Assembly (NCBI RefSeq): GCF_006539725.1
Contig: NZ_BJNO01000025.1
Location: 1 to 64,000 of the forward strand
Origin: Klebsiella terrigena
Lineage (GTDB): Bacteria > Pseudomonadota > Gammaproteobacteria > Enterobacterales > Enterobacteriaceae
Direction: 5' to 3'
Length of the DNA: 64,000 nt
Shown here: positions 1-10,316 of the stretch, piece after piece
How the letters are laid out: each line of letters begins with the position of its first letter
Numbering within the stretch: position 1 is the stretch's first letter
Position numbers and translations under genes: made by a program
The notes under the pieces: generated by a model
The model's database searches: none
What the model was told of the DNA's origin: nothing
What the model saw: the letters and a program-made list of their open reading frames with translations, nothing else

Positions 1-206
1 AGGGCCCCGCTGCACGATTTTCTATGACTAAACGTTCAGTGTTGCGAAGAGACGGACGGGTGAGGGCAGTAACCACCGGGTCTCTTAGTTAACAAACAGA
101 GGTACAAACGCGAGACCTCCGGCTTCCTCACTTTATCTTGATAACCCTGCCATTCGCCCGTGTTAATACTTTGTTGAAGGCACTACACTGAAGGCCGGAG
201 GAACCC
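1..206. other. Leader region upstream of selO
   Basis: No convincing coding sequence is visible. The only clear signal is the Shine-Dalgarno GGAGGA at about 197-202, seven bases before the selO ATG. In E. coli this side of selO leads to ydiV/nlpC, which are not in this window. Confidence 0.5.
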
Positions 207-1649
207 ATGACCCTGTCTTTTACAACCCACTGGCGTGATGAACTGCCAGATTTCTACACCGCCCTGACCCCGACGCCGCTGAGCAACGCGCGGCCGATCT
301 GGCACAACGCACCGCTGGCGCAGACGTTGGGCGTGCCTGAGGCGCTATTTCAGCCGTCAACGGGCGCCGGCGTTTGGGGCGGCGAAACGCTGCTACCCGG
401 CATGTCGCCGCTGGCGCAGGTCTATAGCGGCCATCAGTTCGGCTCCTGGGCCGGGCAGCTGGGCGACGGCCGCGGGATCCTGCTGGGCGAGCAGCAGCTG
501 CCCGATGGCCGGCGAATGGACTGGCATCTGAAGGGCGCCGGGCTCACGCCCTATTCGCGAATGGGCGACGGGCGCGCGGTGCTGCGTTCGACGATCCGCG
601 AAGGCCTGGCATCGGAAGCGATGCACGCTCTGGGCATACCCACCACCCGCGCGCTGTCGATCGTGACCAGCGACACGCCGGTGTATCGTGAAACCGTCGA
701 GCAGGGAGCGATGCTGATGCGTATCGCTGAGAGCCACGTGCGCTTTGGCCACTTCGAGCACTTTTACTATCGCCGGGAGGCCGAAAAGGTGCAGCAGCTG
801 GCCGACTACGTGATTCGTCATCACTGGCCTGAGCTCGACGGAGAGGCGGATAAGTACATTCTGTGGTTCCGCGACGTTGTCGCCAGAACGGCGACGCTTA
901 TCGCCAGCTGGCAAACGGTAGGCTTTGCGCATGGGGTAATGAATACCGATAACATGTCGATTCTCGGCCTGACGATGGACTACGGCCCGTACGGGTTCCT
1001 TGATGACTTCAAGCCTGATTTCATCTGCAACCATTCGGATTACCAGGGGCGCTATAGCTTTGAGAATCAGCCGGCGGTAGGGCTGTGGAATCTGCAGCGT
1101 CTGGCGCAGTCGCTGTCGCCGTTCATCAGCGCCGATGCGCTAAATGCGGCCCTGGATGGCTACCAGCACGCGCTGCTGAGCGCCTACGGCCGCCGCATGC
1201 GCGACAAGCTTGGCCTGTTTACCCCGCAGCAGGGCGATAACGATCTGCTGGACGGTCTGTTTGCGCTGATGATACGCGAAGGCAGCGATTACACCCGCAC
1301 CTTCAGGATGCTGAGCGCCAGCGAGCAGCTCAGCGCCGCCTCGCCGCTGCGCGATGAGTTTATCGATCGCGCCGCCTTTGATAGCTGGTTCGACGGCTAC
1401 CGTGCGCGCCTGCGTGATGAGCAGATTGATGATGCGCAGCGTCAGCAGCGCATGCGTTCCGTCAACCCGGCGCTGGTGCTACGTAACTGGCTGGCGCAGC
1501 GGGCCATCGAGCAGGCGGAACAGGGGAATACCGGCGAGCTGGAGCGGCTGCACGAGGCGCTGGCTCAGCCGTTTATCGACCGGGAAGATGATTACGTCAG
1601 CCGCCCGCCGGACTGGGGAAAAGGGCTGGAAGTCAGCTGCTCCAGCTGA
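207..1649 (+). CDS. selO: Protein adenylyltransferase SelO
   Basis: SelO is a pseudokinase-fold enzyme that transfers AMP from ATP to protein Ser/Thr/Tyr side chains and is linked to redox stress. The 480 residues match the bacterial family length (478 in E. coli). Visible features are a glycine-rich GQLGDGRG at 83-90, Lys109 in DWHLKGAG, the NTDN segment with the likely catalytic Asp248, and metal-ligand Asp258 in DYGPYG. The C-terminus ends in Cys-Ser-Ser, the place where some homologues carry selenocysteine. The start has a GGAGGA seven bases upstream. It lies convergent to hemP, as in E. coli. Confidence 0.95.
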   Translation: MTLSFTTHWRDELPDFYTALTPTPLSNARPIWHNAPLAQTLGVPEALFQPSTGAGVWGGETLLPGMSPLAQVYSGHQFGSWAGQLGDGRGILLGEQQLPDGRRMDWHLKGAGLTPYSRMGDGRAVLRSTIREGLASEAMHALGIPTTRALSIVTSDTPVYRETVEQGAMLMRIAESHVRFGHFEHFYYRREAEKVQQLADYVIRHHWPELDGEADKYILWFRDVVARTATLIASWQTVGFAHGVMNTDNMSILGLTMDYGPYGFLDDFKPDFICNHSDYQGRYSFENQPAVGLWNLQRLAQSLSPFISADALNAALDGYQHALLSAYGRRMRDKLGLFTPQQGDNDLLDGLFALMIREGSDYTRTFRMLSASEQLSAASPLRDEFIDRAAFDSWFDGYRARLRDEQIDDAQRQQRMRSVNPALVLRNWLAQRAIEQAEQGNTGELERLHEALAQPFIDREDDYVSRPPDWGKGLEVSCSS

Positions 1650-1702
1650 TACGCCGGTGCAATCGGGTGCCGTGCTCTCCTCGCGTCAGGCGGCGGGGAG
1701 GG

Positions 1703-1891
1703 CTATTTTGTCAGGATCAGCTTACCGGCATGGGTTTGGCGCAGCAGATAGCGCTGGCCGTCATGCTCGATAACCACCCGACCTTCGGGACCTAGCAGCA
1801 CCCGGCTGCAAATTTTACGATCCGTGGCGACAGGGTAAGGGGCATTGTCTTTTGTTTTTTCAGCTGTGGCAGTGTTATCCATTCGCGTCAT
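1703..1891 (-). CDS. hemP: Hemin uptake protein HemP (YdiE)
   Basis: This is a 62-residue protein of the HemP family, small cytoplasmic proteins linked to iron/heme metabolism; E. coli YdiE has 63 residues. The conserved C-terminal part runs from the [13 protein letters not shown] segment ([13 protein letters not shown]) to a short basic end. The ATG at 1891 (MTRMDN) is preferred, with GGTG five bases upstream. An ATG further upstream falls inside the Fur box and would give an odd hydrophobic extension. The Fur box about 25 bp upstream implies iron repression. It lies downstream of aroH on the same strand. Confidence 0.85.
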   Translation of the reverse strand: MTRMDNTATAEKTKDNAPYPVATDRKICSRVLLGPEGRVVIEHDGQRYLLRQTHAGKLILTK

Positions 1892-1915
1892 AGCACCAAA
1901 AATAAAAATAAAAGT

Positions 1916-1934
1916 AACAATGATAATCATTATC
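1916..1934 (-). promoter_or_regulatory. Fur box of hemP
   Basis: This 19-bp stretch matches the Fur consensus at 17 of 19 positions and contains the perfect palindrome TGATAATCATTATCA at 1921-1935. It sits directly upstream of the hemP start at 1891, so it most likely gives iron-dependent repression of hemP. Confidence 0.85.
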
Positions 1935-2057
1935 AGTAATGTTAATTTTCACGGCAAGCGTTTTTTATCAAAGTACTATATTTGGCAGGCTGGCGGTGGG
2001 GATATTCCGGCGCGAGGGGGGGAGAATTCCCACCGCATGCGCGGTGGGAGAGCGCGG

Positions 2058-3104
<1,047 letters not shown>

Positions 3105-3172
3105 TGGGGTCTCAAAAATCTGTTTCTTCCGCGACGAAACTGCCGGGAAGTGATGCGCATCACGATAAACCA

Positions 3173-3200
3173 ATCCCCGCTTATTGCAAGAGCGGGGGAT
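3173..3200 (-). other. Stem-loop in the aroH leader
   Basis: ATCCCCGC at 3173-3180 pairs with GCGGGGGAT at 3192-3200 (one bulged G), around an AT-rich loop. It lies between the TrpR-type site and the aroH start and would form in the leader RNA. No T-tract follows on the minus strand, so it is not a classic terminator. Just downstream is the palindrome GTGATGCGCATCAC at 3150-3163. Confidence 0.45.
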
Positions 3201-3246
3201 GATCCTGTATAGGCCACGGGTGATAGCATAAACAAATTTTCAATAA

Positions 3247-3266
3247 TGTACTAGTGTGTTAGTACA
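3247..3266 (-). promoter_or_regulatory. TrpR operator-like palindrome upstream of aroH
   Basis: TGTACTA at 3247-3253 and TAGTACA at 3260-3266 form perfect 7-bp inverted arms around six bases. The CTAG-containing half sites resemble TrpR operators, and E. coli aroH is TrpR-repressed from the same position. The site overlaps the ppsR stop codon, so the aroH promoter begins inside the end of ppsR. Confidence 0.7.
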
Positions 3267-4092
3267 TTCTTCGATTCAGCCCCATAATGTCCATGATTTT
3301 CGTCGCGATTTCCTCTACCGAATAGTTGGTACTATTCAGGCAGGGAATTTTATTTTTGCGGTACAGGGCCTCCACCTCGGTGACCTCCATTCGACACTGG
3401 CGCATCGAAGCATAGCGGCTGTTTTCCCGACGCTCTTCGCGGATCGCCGCCAGGCGCTCCGGATTAATGGTCAGGCCGAACAGCTTGTGCTGGAGAGGTT
3501 TGAGCGAGGCGGGCAGGATTAAATTATCCATATCGTCGGCGATAAACGGATAGTTGGCGGCGCGGATACCGTACTGCATGGCCAAATACAGGCTGGTCGG
3601 CGTTTTGCCGCAGCGTGAGACCCCCAGCAGGATCACCTGCGCCTGATCGAGATTGCGCAGCGAGATACCATCGTCGTGGGCGAGGGTGTAGTCAATAGCG
3701 GCAATACGCGCATCGTACTTGTTCAGGTTACCCGGCGTCAGGCCGTGTGTACGATGAGCGATCGGCGTGGGGTCGAGGCGCAGCTCCTGCTGCAGCGGCG
3801 CCACCAGCGCCTGCACGATATCCTGACAGAATCCTTCACTTTGCACGATAATGTCGCGAATTTCCGGGATCACAATGGAGTAAAAAACCAGCGGACGGAT
3901 ACCGCTTTGCTGATAGATCGCGTCGATTTGCTCCTTCACCGCCCGCGCCCGGCTGATGTTCTCCACGAACGGCAGGGTAACGCTGCTGATAGCGACCGGA
4001 AACTGCGACATCACCGCGTGCCCCAGCACCTCGGCGGTAATGGCCGTCCCGTCGGAAATATAAAATACGTGGCGATCTACAGCACTTTCCAT
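3259..4092 (-). CDS. ppsR: PEP synthase regulatory kinase/phosphorylase PpsR
   Basis: PpsR is a bifunctional enzyme that inactivates PEP synthase by ADP-dependent threonine phosphorylation and reactivates it by Pi-dependent dephosphorylation. The protein starting at MESAVDRHV has 277 residues, the same as E. coli. It has the DUF299 N-terminal domain and the P-loop GVSRCGKT at 157-164. A second ATG nine bases upstream (MVKMES) is possible but would be longer than the family. It is divergent from its target ppsA and upstream of aroH on the same strand, as in E. coli. Confidence 0.95.
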   Translation of the reverse strand: MESAVDRHVFYISDGTAITAEVLGHAVMSQFPVAISSVTLPFVENISRARAVKEQIDAIYQQSGIRPLVFYSIVIPEIRDIIVQSEGFCQDIVQALVAPLQQELRLDPTPIAHRTHGLTPGNLNKYDARIAAIDYTLAHDDGISLRNLDQAQVILLGVSRCGKTPTSLYLAMQYGIRAANYPFIADDMDNLILPASLKPLQHKLFGLTINPERLAAIREERRENSRYASMRQCRMEVTEVEALYRKNKIPCLNSTNYSVEEIATKIMDIMGLNRRMY

Positions 4093-4325
4093 TTTGACCA
4101 TCCGGTATAATGAGTTTAATTACCTGAAAGCAGTTATTAAATTTAAGCATATCCGTTTATGTTTTGTCTCACTTTAAAAATGAAACGCTATTTTTATTTT
4201 TAATGAAAAGGTAGGTTCATTTTTGCCTGCTGGTTATTTTTTGTCTCTTATTGCAGCAGATTCAAGAAGAATCATTGAGTTAGCTATATCAGGTGAACTG
4301 TCCTAAAAAAGAAAAAATAATTTGC

Positions 4326-4340
4326 TTGAACGATTCACCG
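4326..4340 (+). promoter_or_regulatory. Cra (FruR) site upstream of ppsA
   Basis: On the minus strand this reads CGGTGAATCGTTCA, a close match to the Cra consensus (RSTGAAWCSNTHHW). E. coli ppsA is activated by Cra from an equivalent upstream site. It lies about 95 bp before the ppsA start in the roughly 340-bp ppsR-ppsA divergent region, which is otherwise AT-rich with no further gene. Confidence 0.8.
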
Positions 4341-4432
4341 TTTTTTTCAGCCGCGTAAATATGTCAGGATAAATCCCGTAGTTGATCGTGAGTTTTTTAT
4401 CACTGGTATTAAATCACAAAAGGATTGTCTCG

Positions 4433-6811
4433 ATGTCCAACAATGGCTCGTCACCGCTGGTGCTTTGGTATAACCAACTCGGCATGAATGATGTAGACAG
4501 AGTTGGGGGCAAAAATGCCTCCCTTGGTGAAATGATCACTAATCTGTCCGGTATGGGTGTTAGCGTACCGAACGGATTTGCCACCACCGCTGATGCCTTC
4601 AATCAGTTCCTGGACCAAAGCGGCGTAAACCAGCGCATTTATGAACTGCTGGATAAAACCGACATTGACGACGTTTCCGCATTAGCGAAAGCGGGGGGAC
4701 AGATCCGTCAGTGGATCATCGATACCCCGTTCCAGAGCGAACTGGAAGACGCGATTCGCGATGCCTATAAGCAGCTGTCCGCCGACAACGCTGAGGCCTC
4801 TTTTGCCGTGCGCTCCTCCGCCACGGCTGAAGATATGCCCGATGCCTCCTTCGCCGGGCAGCAAGAGACATTCCTGAACGTGCAGGGCTTCGATGCCGTG
4901 CTCGTCGCAGTGAAGCACGTGTTTGCTTCGCTGTTTAACGATCGTGCGATCTCCTATCGCGTGCATCAGGGTTACGATCACCGCGGCGTGGCGCTATCCG
5001 CTGGGGTGCAGCGCATGGTCCGCTCCGACCTCGCCTCGTCCGGCGTCATGTTCTCCATCGATACCGAATCCGGTTTCGACCAGGTGGTGTTTATCACCTC
5101 AGCCTGGGGCCTGGGGGAAATGGTGGTGCAGGGCGCGGTCAACCCGGATGAATTCTACGTCCATAAGCCAACGCTGGAAGCTGGTCGTCCTGCTATCGTG
5201 CGCAGAACCATGGGATCGAAAAAAATCCGCATGATTTATGCGCCGACCCAGGAGCATGGCAAGCAGGTGCGTATTGAGGATGTGCCGCAGGCGCAGCGCG
5301 ATATTTTCTCGTTGACCGACGAGGAAGTGCAGGAGCTGGCGAAGCAGGCGGTGCAGATCGAGAAGCACTACGGGCGTCCGATGGATATCGAGTGGGCGAA
5401 AGATGGCCATACCGGCGAGCTGTTTATCGTCCAGGCCCGTCCGGAAACCGTGCGCTCGCGCGGCCAGGTCATGGAGCGCTATACGCTGCATGCCCAAGGG
5501 CAGATTGTCGCCGAAGGGCGTGCCATCGGTCACCGCATTGGCGCGGGCCCGGTGAAGGTTATCCATGATATCAGCGAGATGAACCGCATCGAGCCGGGCG
5601 ACGTCCTGGTTACCGACATGACCGACCCGGACTGGGAACCGATCATGAAGAAAGCGGCGGCCATCGTGACCAACCGCGGCGGGCGTACCTGCCACGCGGC
5701 GATTATCGCCCGTGAGCTGGGGATCCCGGCAGTGGTGGGCTGCGGCGACGCCACCGATCGCATCCAGGAAAACCAGAACGTGACCGTTTCCTGTGCGGAA
5801 GGCGATACCGGCTACGTCTATGCTGAGCTGCTGGACTTCAGTATCAAGAGCTCCAGCGTGGGCGAAATGCCCGACCTGCCGCTGAAAATTATGATGAACG
5901 TCGGTAACCCGGACCGGGCGTTTGACTTCGCCTGCCTGCCAAACGAAGGCGTAGGTCTGGCGCGCCTGGAGTTCATCATCAACCGGATGATTGGCGTTCA
6001 CCCGCGCGCGCTGCTGGAGTTCGATGACCAGGAGCCTGGCCTGCAGAACGAAATCCGCGAGCTGATGAAAGGCTACGATTCACCGAGAGAGTTCTACGTC
6101 GGTCGCCTGACGGAAGGGATCGCCACCCTGGGGGCGGCATTCTATCCGAAACGCGTTATCGTGCGCCTGTCCGACTTCAAATCTAACGAATACGCCAACC
6201 TGGTGGGCGGCGAGCGCTATGAGCCGGAAGAAGAGAACCCAATGCTCGGCTTCCGCGGCGCCGGCCGCTACGTTTCCGACAGCTTCCGCGACTGTTTTGC
6301 GCTGGAGTGCGATGCGGTTAAGCGCGTGCGTAACGACATGGGGCTGAGCAACGTCGAGATCATGGTGCCGTTCGTCCGTACCGTCGCCCAGGCGAAAGCG
6401 GTAGTGGAAGAGCTGGAGCGTCAGGGCCTGAAACGCGGCGAGAACGGCCTCAAAATCATCATGATGTGTGAAATTCCATCCAATGCCCTGCTGGCGGAAC
6501 AGTTCCTTGAGTACTTTGACGGCTTCTCTATCGGCTCGAACGATATGACGCAGCTGGCACTGGGCCTGGATCGCGACTCTGGCGTTGTTTCTGAGCTGTT
6601 TGACGAACGTAACGACGCGGTGAAAGCGCTGCTGTCGATGGCGATTCGCGCGGCGAAGAAGCAGGGTAAATATGTCGGTATTTGCGGGCAGGGCCCGTCC
6701 GACCACGAGGACTTTGCTGCCTGGCTGATGGAAGAGGGGATTGATAGTCTGTCCCTGAACCCGGACACCGTGGTGCAAACCTGGCTTGGTCTGGCTGAGC
6801 TCAAAAAATAA
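4433..6811 (+). CDS. ppsA: Phosphoenolpyruvate synthase
   Basis: PpsA converts pyruvate, ATP and water to PEP, AMP and phosphate, the entry to gluconeogenesis from pyruvate and lactate. From [10 protein letters not shown] the protein has 792 residues, identical in length to E. coli. The domains run in order: ATP-grasp-like nucleotide-binding region, the swivelling phosphohistidine domain ([10 protein letters not shown], His421 by equal-length alignment), and the C-terminal PEP-utilising TIM barrel ending in the GICGQGPSD segment. An in-frame ATG 51 bases upstream is rejected as a family-atypical extension. A strong terminator follows at once. Confidence 0.98.
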   Translation: MSNNGSSPLVLWYNQLGMNDVDRVGGKNASLGEMITNLSGMGVSVPNGFATTADAFNQFLDQSGVNQRIYELLDKTDIDDVSALAKAGGQIRQWIIDTPFQSELEDAIRDAYKQLSADNAEASFAVRSSATAEDMPDASFAGQQETFLNVQGFDAVLVAVKHVFASLFNDRAISYRVHQGYDHRGVALSAGVQRMVRSDLASSGVMFSIDTESGFDQVVFITSAWGLGEMVVQGAVNPDEFYVHKPTLEAGRPAIVRRTMGSKKIRMIYAPTQEHGKQVRIEDVPQAQRDIFSLTDEEVQELAKQAVQIEKHYGRPMDIEWAKDGHTGELFIVQARPETVRSRGQVMERYTLHAQGQIVAEGRAIGHRIGAGPVKVIHDISEMNRIEPGDVLVTDMTDPDWEPIMKKAAAIVTNRGGRTCHAAIIARELGIPAVVGCGDATDRIQENQNVTVSCAEGDTGYVYAELLDFSIKSSSVGEMPDLPLKIMMNVGNPDRAFDFACLPNEGVGLARLEFIINRMIGVHPRALLEFDDQEPGLQNEIRELMKGYDSPREFYVGRLTEGIATLGAAFYPKRVIVRLSDFKSNEYANLVGGERYEPEEENPMLGFRGAGRYVSDSFRDCFALECDAVKRVRNDMGLSNVEIMVPFVRTVAQAKAVVEELERQGLKRGENGLKIIMMCEIPSNALLAEQFLEYFDGFSIGSNDMTQLALGLDRDSGVVSELFDERNDAVKALLSMAIRAAKKQGKYVGICGQGPSDHEDFAAWLMEEGIDSLSLNPDTVVQTWLGLAELKK

Positions 6812-6828
6812 CGCACCTTTGCCCATGC

Positions 6829-6860
6829 AAACCCCGCCGCTAATGGCGGGGTTTTTTATT
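6829..6860 (+). terminator. Rho-independent terminator of ppsA
   Basis: CCCCGCC (6832-6838) pairs with GGCGGGG (6845-6851) around a six-base loop. The A-rich flank and a run of six T follow in the classic arrangement, 18 bases after the ppsA stop. Confidence 0.93.
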
Positions 6861-7278
6861 TTAATAGCCTCCTGGTCAGGTATTTTGCGGTCAGGCATAT
6901 AGAGCGGAAAGAACAGTTCGTTTTCCTGGTGCGCCTGCGCCCTTCCTGCCAGACAGCTATATCAAGGCTGAACGCTTTACAGCGATGAAAAAGGAAACAT
7001 AGCGTATCGGGACGTACAGAAGGAGATGACGGCCATAAGCTGTTCAACTGTGGCGAAGGAAACAAGAGATAATCAGACTAAATAACTGCGCCTTCGTAGA
7101 TACAGGTAAAATGATTAAGAAAGTAAATTATGCCGCAACTTTATTCATCAAGATTATGATGGATGCAGCTTTAATTCATCGGTATGTATATTTTGATTTT
7201 TCTATAATATCTAATTCTTGAGGTTACCTTCACTTCTGTGATTTATTATGTTCTCAACTTAGGAGAGGGCTAAAAATC
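6861..7278. other. AT-rich intergenic region before the hcp cassette
   Basis: About 420 bp with no supported gene. Base composition falls from the GC-rich ppsA level to the AT-rich level of the cassette, consistent with one edge of an inserted segment. The only functional signal seen is the Shine-Dalgarno AGGAGAGGG just before the hcp ATG. No terminal repeats or integrase are visible. Confidence 0.4.
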
Positions 7279-7761
7279 ATGGCAATTCCTGCTTATTTGT
7301 GGCTGAAAGATGATGGCGGCGCGCTTATTAAAGGGGGTGTCGATGTTCTTAATCGAGAGTCCAGCATTGAGATTAAGGGGTTTCATCACAACTTAATGAT
7401 TCCTACTGATAATGCGACAGGGAAAGTAACAGGTACACGAATGCATTCACCGATGCTGTTAGTGAAAGAGTTCGATTATTCCAGCCCATATCTTTATAAA
7501 GCGGTAAGTACGGGGCAAAATCTGACTTCAGCAGAGATTAAATGGTACAAAATTAATGATGCTGGTCAGGAAGTTGAGTATTTTAACATGTTTCTTGAGG
7601 AGGTTCGGATCGTCTCTATTTCTCCCTCTATGGCTTCACCAGACAACCCGAATGAGAATCATATGGAAACCCTGGAGCTTCGCTACGAGAAAATTACGTG
7701 GAAACACTGCGATGGCAATATTATGCATACTGATGCATGGAACCAGCGTCAGACGGCGTAA
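7279..7761 (+). CDS. Hcp family type VI secretion tube/effector protein
   Basis: Hcp proteins form hexameric rings that stack into the T6SS inner tube and carry effectors. This protein has 160 residues, typical for Enterobacteriaceae Hcp. It starts MAIPAYLWLKDDGG and has the GFHHN segment, the conserved PMLLVKEFDYSSPYLYKA stretch and the C-terminal beta strand with ETLELRYEKITW. No secretion baseplate or sheath genes occur in the window, so it is an orphan copy. The effector gene starts 11 bases after the stop. Composition is clearly AT-richer than ppsA or ydiK, suggesting horizontal acquisition. Confidence 0.88.
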   Translation: MAIPAYLWLKDDGGALIKGGVDVLNRESSIEIKGFHHNLMIPTDNATGKVTGTRMHSPMLLVKEFDYSSPYLYKAVSTGQNLTSAEIKWYKINDAGQEVEYFNMFLEEVRIVSISPSMASPDNPNENHMETLELRYEKITWKHCDGNIMHTDAWNQRQTA

Positions 7762-7772
7762 CGGAGGGCTGC

Positions 7773-8225
7773 ATGGACACGACTGAAGAGCTTAACGGTA
7801 CCTACTTCTATCACGGCCACGCTAATGTTGCGCGGGAAGAGCTGTTTTGGCTTATTTTTCTGGAGATTTTTGCCAGTCGTACCGGTATTGCAATAGAAAC
7901 GGCTGCTATGATTTTATCCGGGCAGCCTATTTTACCTAAACCTAAAGGATTGGGTAAATCAACGTCTCGGACCAGCATTGCATCAAAAATGGCACGCCGG
8001 ATATTTAAGGACAGACGTTTTTCTGAAAATATTCGCGTAGCAACATCCGTTGGTTTTGGAAGTGCAAGATATACAACTAAAATGGGTACAGTTGTCGGGC
8101 GTGCTGTTCCGTATCTTGGATATGCACAGGCTGTAGTCATTATGATGCACGTTGCTAAAGATACAAGGAACAAATATAACATGATTGCAAGGGCTGCAGA
8201 TCGTATAGGATGGGCATATTTCTGA
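7773..8225 (+). CDS. Putative T6SS cargo effector, membrane-acting (unknown family)
   Basis: A 150-residue protein that I cannot assign to a named family. The ATG at 7773 is chosen because GGAGG lies seven bases upstream. Two hydrophobic stretches, about 23-36 and 105-127 (including VPYLGYAQAVVIMM), flank a basic, Gly/Ser-rich middle. There is no signal peptide and no recognisable catalytic motif. Position directly behind hcp and in front of a small acidic protein is the usual layout of an Hcp-delivered toxin with its immunity gene. A membrane-disrupting role is inference from hydrophobicity only. Confidence 0.6.
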   Translation: MDTTEELNGTYFYHGHANVAREELFWLIFLEIFASRTGIAIETAAMILSGQPILPKPKGLGKSTSRTSIASKMARRIFKDRRFSENIRVATSVGFGSARYTTKMGTVVGRAVPYLGYAQAVVIMMHVAKDTRNKYNMIARAADRIGWAYF

Positions 8226-8524
8226 TGGTTGATGAAAGAGAGATACTTCAATACCTCACCGATAAGTACAGTGAAAGAAAACAGCCTGTACAGAAAAACT
8301 GGACGTTTCAAGAGTATTTCAATTTCGTCGATGAAGAACTAGAAGAAATGCTCATTGATTTATTTACCCGATACAATATCAGGTATGATGGCTTCAATTT
8401 ATATCATTACTTCGAGCCTGAACGTCCCTGGTGGAAGGGTAAGCCTCCTGAAAGAAAGCTTAAACCACTTACCGTAGAAATGATCATTGAATCTGCCAGG
8501 GCTGGTGTATGGCTCTATGAGTAA
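8225..8524 (+). CDS. DUF1493 family protein, candidate immunity protein
   Basis: This 99-residue acidic protein ends in the DUF1493-like pattern KPLTVEMIIESARAGVWLYE; the family assignment is from memory of this C-terminal motif. The N-terminal half is acidic with aromatic residues and an LEEMLIDLF helix. Its ATG overlaps the stop of the preceding gene by one base (TGATG), so translation is probably coupled. That stoichiometric coupling to a suspected toxin is why an immunity role is proposed. DUF1493 proteins have no established biochemical function that I know of. Confidence 0.65.
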   Translation: MVDEREILQYLTDKYSERKQPVQKNWTFQEYFNFVDEELEEMLIDLFTRYNIRYDGFNLYHYFEPERPWWKGKPPERKLKPLTVEMIIESARAGVWLYE

Positions 8525-8579
8525 GAAAAGCGTCCATCAGGAGGCGCTCTATCGCGGTGTCACCGTTAGGATTTCAGGC

Positions 8580-8685
8580 AAAAAAATGCCCATCGTGGGA
8601 GATGGGCAAAGACTACACACAGCAATTCGTTGTTTCACTCAGGGGATTTCCATGCTTATAAATCAATATGTTGATTTATAACCGT
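8580..8685 (-). ncRNA. rprA: Small regulatory RNA RprA
   Basis: The minus strand matches my recollection of E. coli RprA almost base for base over about 106 nt. It starts ACGGTTATAAATC at 8685, contains the GGAAATCCCC region and ends in the hairpin GCCCATC...GATGGGC followed by seven T. RprA is an Hfq-binding sRNA that activates rpoS translation and is induced by the Rcs phosphorelay. Its position beside ydiK is the same as in E. coli. This is a strong sequence and synteny call. Confidence 0.95.
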
Positions 8686-8740
8686 GCTCATATAGTAGAC
8701 ACGGGGACTTTTTGCGTCGATCGGATTCCTCTCAATAGTT
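8686..8740 (-). promoter_or_regulatory. rprA promoter with Rcs box
   Basis: Reading on the minus strand, TACTAT at 8697-8692 is a -10 element seven bases before the RNA 5' end. The GAGGAATCC segment around 8722-8735 corresponds to the RcsB-binding region of the E. coli rprA promoter. The sequence between them is also very like E. coli. Confidence 0.7.
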
Positions 8741-8869
8741 AAATTGAAGTGAAGAATATGCGTGGGATATGTAGCGAAAGGTACGGTGAGGGCGTCAGGC
8801 AGGCATGAATGTATAAGATTTATTTATGTTTAAGGCGGGTTTCCCCGCCTTGATATGCGCTGTCAGGGC

Positions 8870-9994
8870 TTACTTGTCGCTTTTGATATTGCCGGCATTA
8901 AGCTCGGTGAGCTCGGCCAGCACCTGCTCGGGGTCTTTCGGCGGCGGCGGAACTTCGTGCACCCAGGCGTCGTACAGTCGCCATGACACGGCGAGCAGGA
9001 CCGGGCCGATAAACAGGCCAATCATGCCAAAGGCAATCAGGCCGCCGATAACGCCGGAGAGGATCAGGATCATCGGCAGATCGGCACCCATGCGAATAAG
9101 CATCGGACGAATGACGTTATCCATTGTTCCCACCACGCAGCTCCACACCAGCAGCACGGTGCCCCAGGTGGTATCGCCGCTGTAGTACAGCCAGATAATG
9201 GACGGGATGAGCACGATCAACGGCCCCAGCTGAACGAGGCAGGTGAAGATCATCACCACCGTCAGCAGCGCGGCGTAAGGCACGCCGGTGACCGCCAGGC
9301 CGATGCCGCCCAGTACCGCCTGAGTCAGGGCGGTAACCACCACCCCCAGCGCCACGGCGCGAATGGCCTGTCCTGCCAACAGTACCGCGGCATCACCGCG
9401 CTTGGCCGCCAGGCGGGTGGCGAAATAGCGGAAGCCATAGGCCACTTTTTCACCCTGCCAGTAGAGCAGGGCGCTGAACAGCAGCATCAGCCCGCAGTAG
9501 ACCAGCAGTTTGCCAATGTGCGCCGCCTGTCCCACAAACCAGGTGGTGGTGGTGCCGATATAGGGCCGAATTTTGGCCATGATCGCCGCGCCCCCCATAT
9601 CCAGCAGGCCATGCCATGCGGAGTAGAGCTTGCCGCCGATCAGCGGGATGCTGTTCAGCCAGGCAAAATCCGGCAGGCTCACGCTACCGGTGGTAAACAT
9701 TTTAATCAGCGGCGCGCTGTTATCGACCAGGCTGTTGACCAGCAGCGCGATCGGGATAACGAACAGCAGGAATAACAGCACGGTCATGACCAGCACCGCG
9801 AGGGCGCGTTTGCCAAGCAGCAGCCGCTGCAGGCGGAGAAGTACCGGCCAGGTGGCAATGACCACGGTGCCTGCCCAGGCAAATGACAGAATAAAGGGCT
9901 GTACGACCCACAGGCAGGAAACAATAATCAGGGACAAAAACAGCACCGATAGCAGAACCTGCGGGATATCCCGGGGCTGACGATCGTTAATCAT
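8870..9994 (-). CDS. ydiK: AI-2E family transporter YdiK
   Basis: YdiK is a 374-residue inner-membrane protein of the AI-2 exporter (TqsA/PerM) superfamily; E. coli YdiK has 370 residues and a nearly identical start (RQPRD). Hydrophobic segments recur along the chain: a pair near the N-terminus (about 12-50), one at 65-85, and a C-terminal cluster with GGIGLAVTGVPYA and GVIGGLIAFGMIGLFIGP. The charged, Pro-rich tail (PPPPKDPEQ) is cytoplasmic by inference. The substrate is unknown. It is divergent from ydiJ, and rprA lies downstream. Confidence 0.9.
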   Translation of the reverse strand: MINDRQPRDIPQVLLSVLFLSLIIVSCLWVVQPFILSFAWAGTVVIATWPVLLRLQRLLLGKRALAVLVMTVLLFLLFVIPIALLVNSLVDNSAPLIKMFTTGSVSLPDFAWLNSIPLIGGKLYSAWHGLLDMGGAAIMAKIRPYIGTTTTWFVGQAAHIGKLLVYCGLMLLFSALLYWQGEKVAYGFRYFATRLAAKRGDAAVLLAGQAIRAVALGVVVTALTQAVLGGIGLAVTGVPYAALLTVVMIFTCLVQLGPLIVLIPSIIWLYYSGDTTWGTVLLVWSCVVGTMDNVIRPMLIRMGADLPMILILSGVIGGLIAFGMIGLFIGPVLLAVSWRLYDAWVHEVPPPPKDPEQVLAELTELNAGNIKSDK

Positions 9995-10144
9995 AGAGAA
10001 ATTTTACCTTTCCAGTGGCGCCAAAAGGCTGACGCAGCGTAATTCCATGTACGGATAATAATACCAATAATTTCGCGAGCCTGATTCTGCACATAAATCT
10101 GGTGGGCGCATATGAAAAAAATGTGATAAAAAGTTGACTGCACT

Positions 10145-10160
10145 ACGCAATCGTTTAGTT
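10145..10160 (+). promoter_or_regulatory. PurR-box-like site in the ydiK-ydiJ divergent region
   Basis: ACGCAATCGTTTAGTT fits the degenerate PurR pattern ANGCAANCGNTTNCNT at all fixed positions but one. It lies in the roughly 320-bp region between ydiK and ydiJ, which has no other gene. Regulation by PurR is inference. Confidence 0.35.
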
Positions 10161-10316
10161 ACCCACACACAAAATCATCCAGGATACCTCGAACCGGCAG
10201 GTGAAAGCTCGCGACGTTTGCCTAAGTCAACGTTCGGCGCAGCAAAAGCGGCTGACGAAAGCGCTCCGAAGGATGAAGTTTTTACAACACAACATAGTCA
10301 GGCAGGGTCAAGCGTT

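Noticed and set aside
1892-1930. Longer hemP starting at 1930
   Set aside because: The start codon lies inside the Fur box and the extra residues are not found in YdiE/HemP.
8487-8681. 64-codon frame after the DUF1493 gene
   Set aside because: Its 3' half is the antisense of RprA, a well-conserved RNA, and it has no ribosome site.
8831-8851. Hairpin AAGGCGGG/CCCGCCTT as terminator of ydiK
   Set aside because: The stem is good, but no T-tract follows on the minus strand, so it was not called as a terminator.
10134-10316. 61-codon in-frame N-terminal extension of ydiJ from a TTG
   Set aside because: The internal ATG at 10317 gives exactly the E. coli length and start; the extension has no family counterpart and covers the promoter region.
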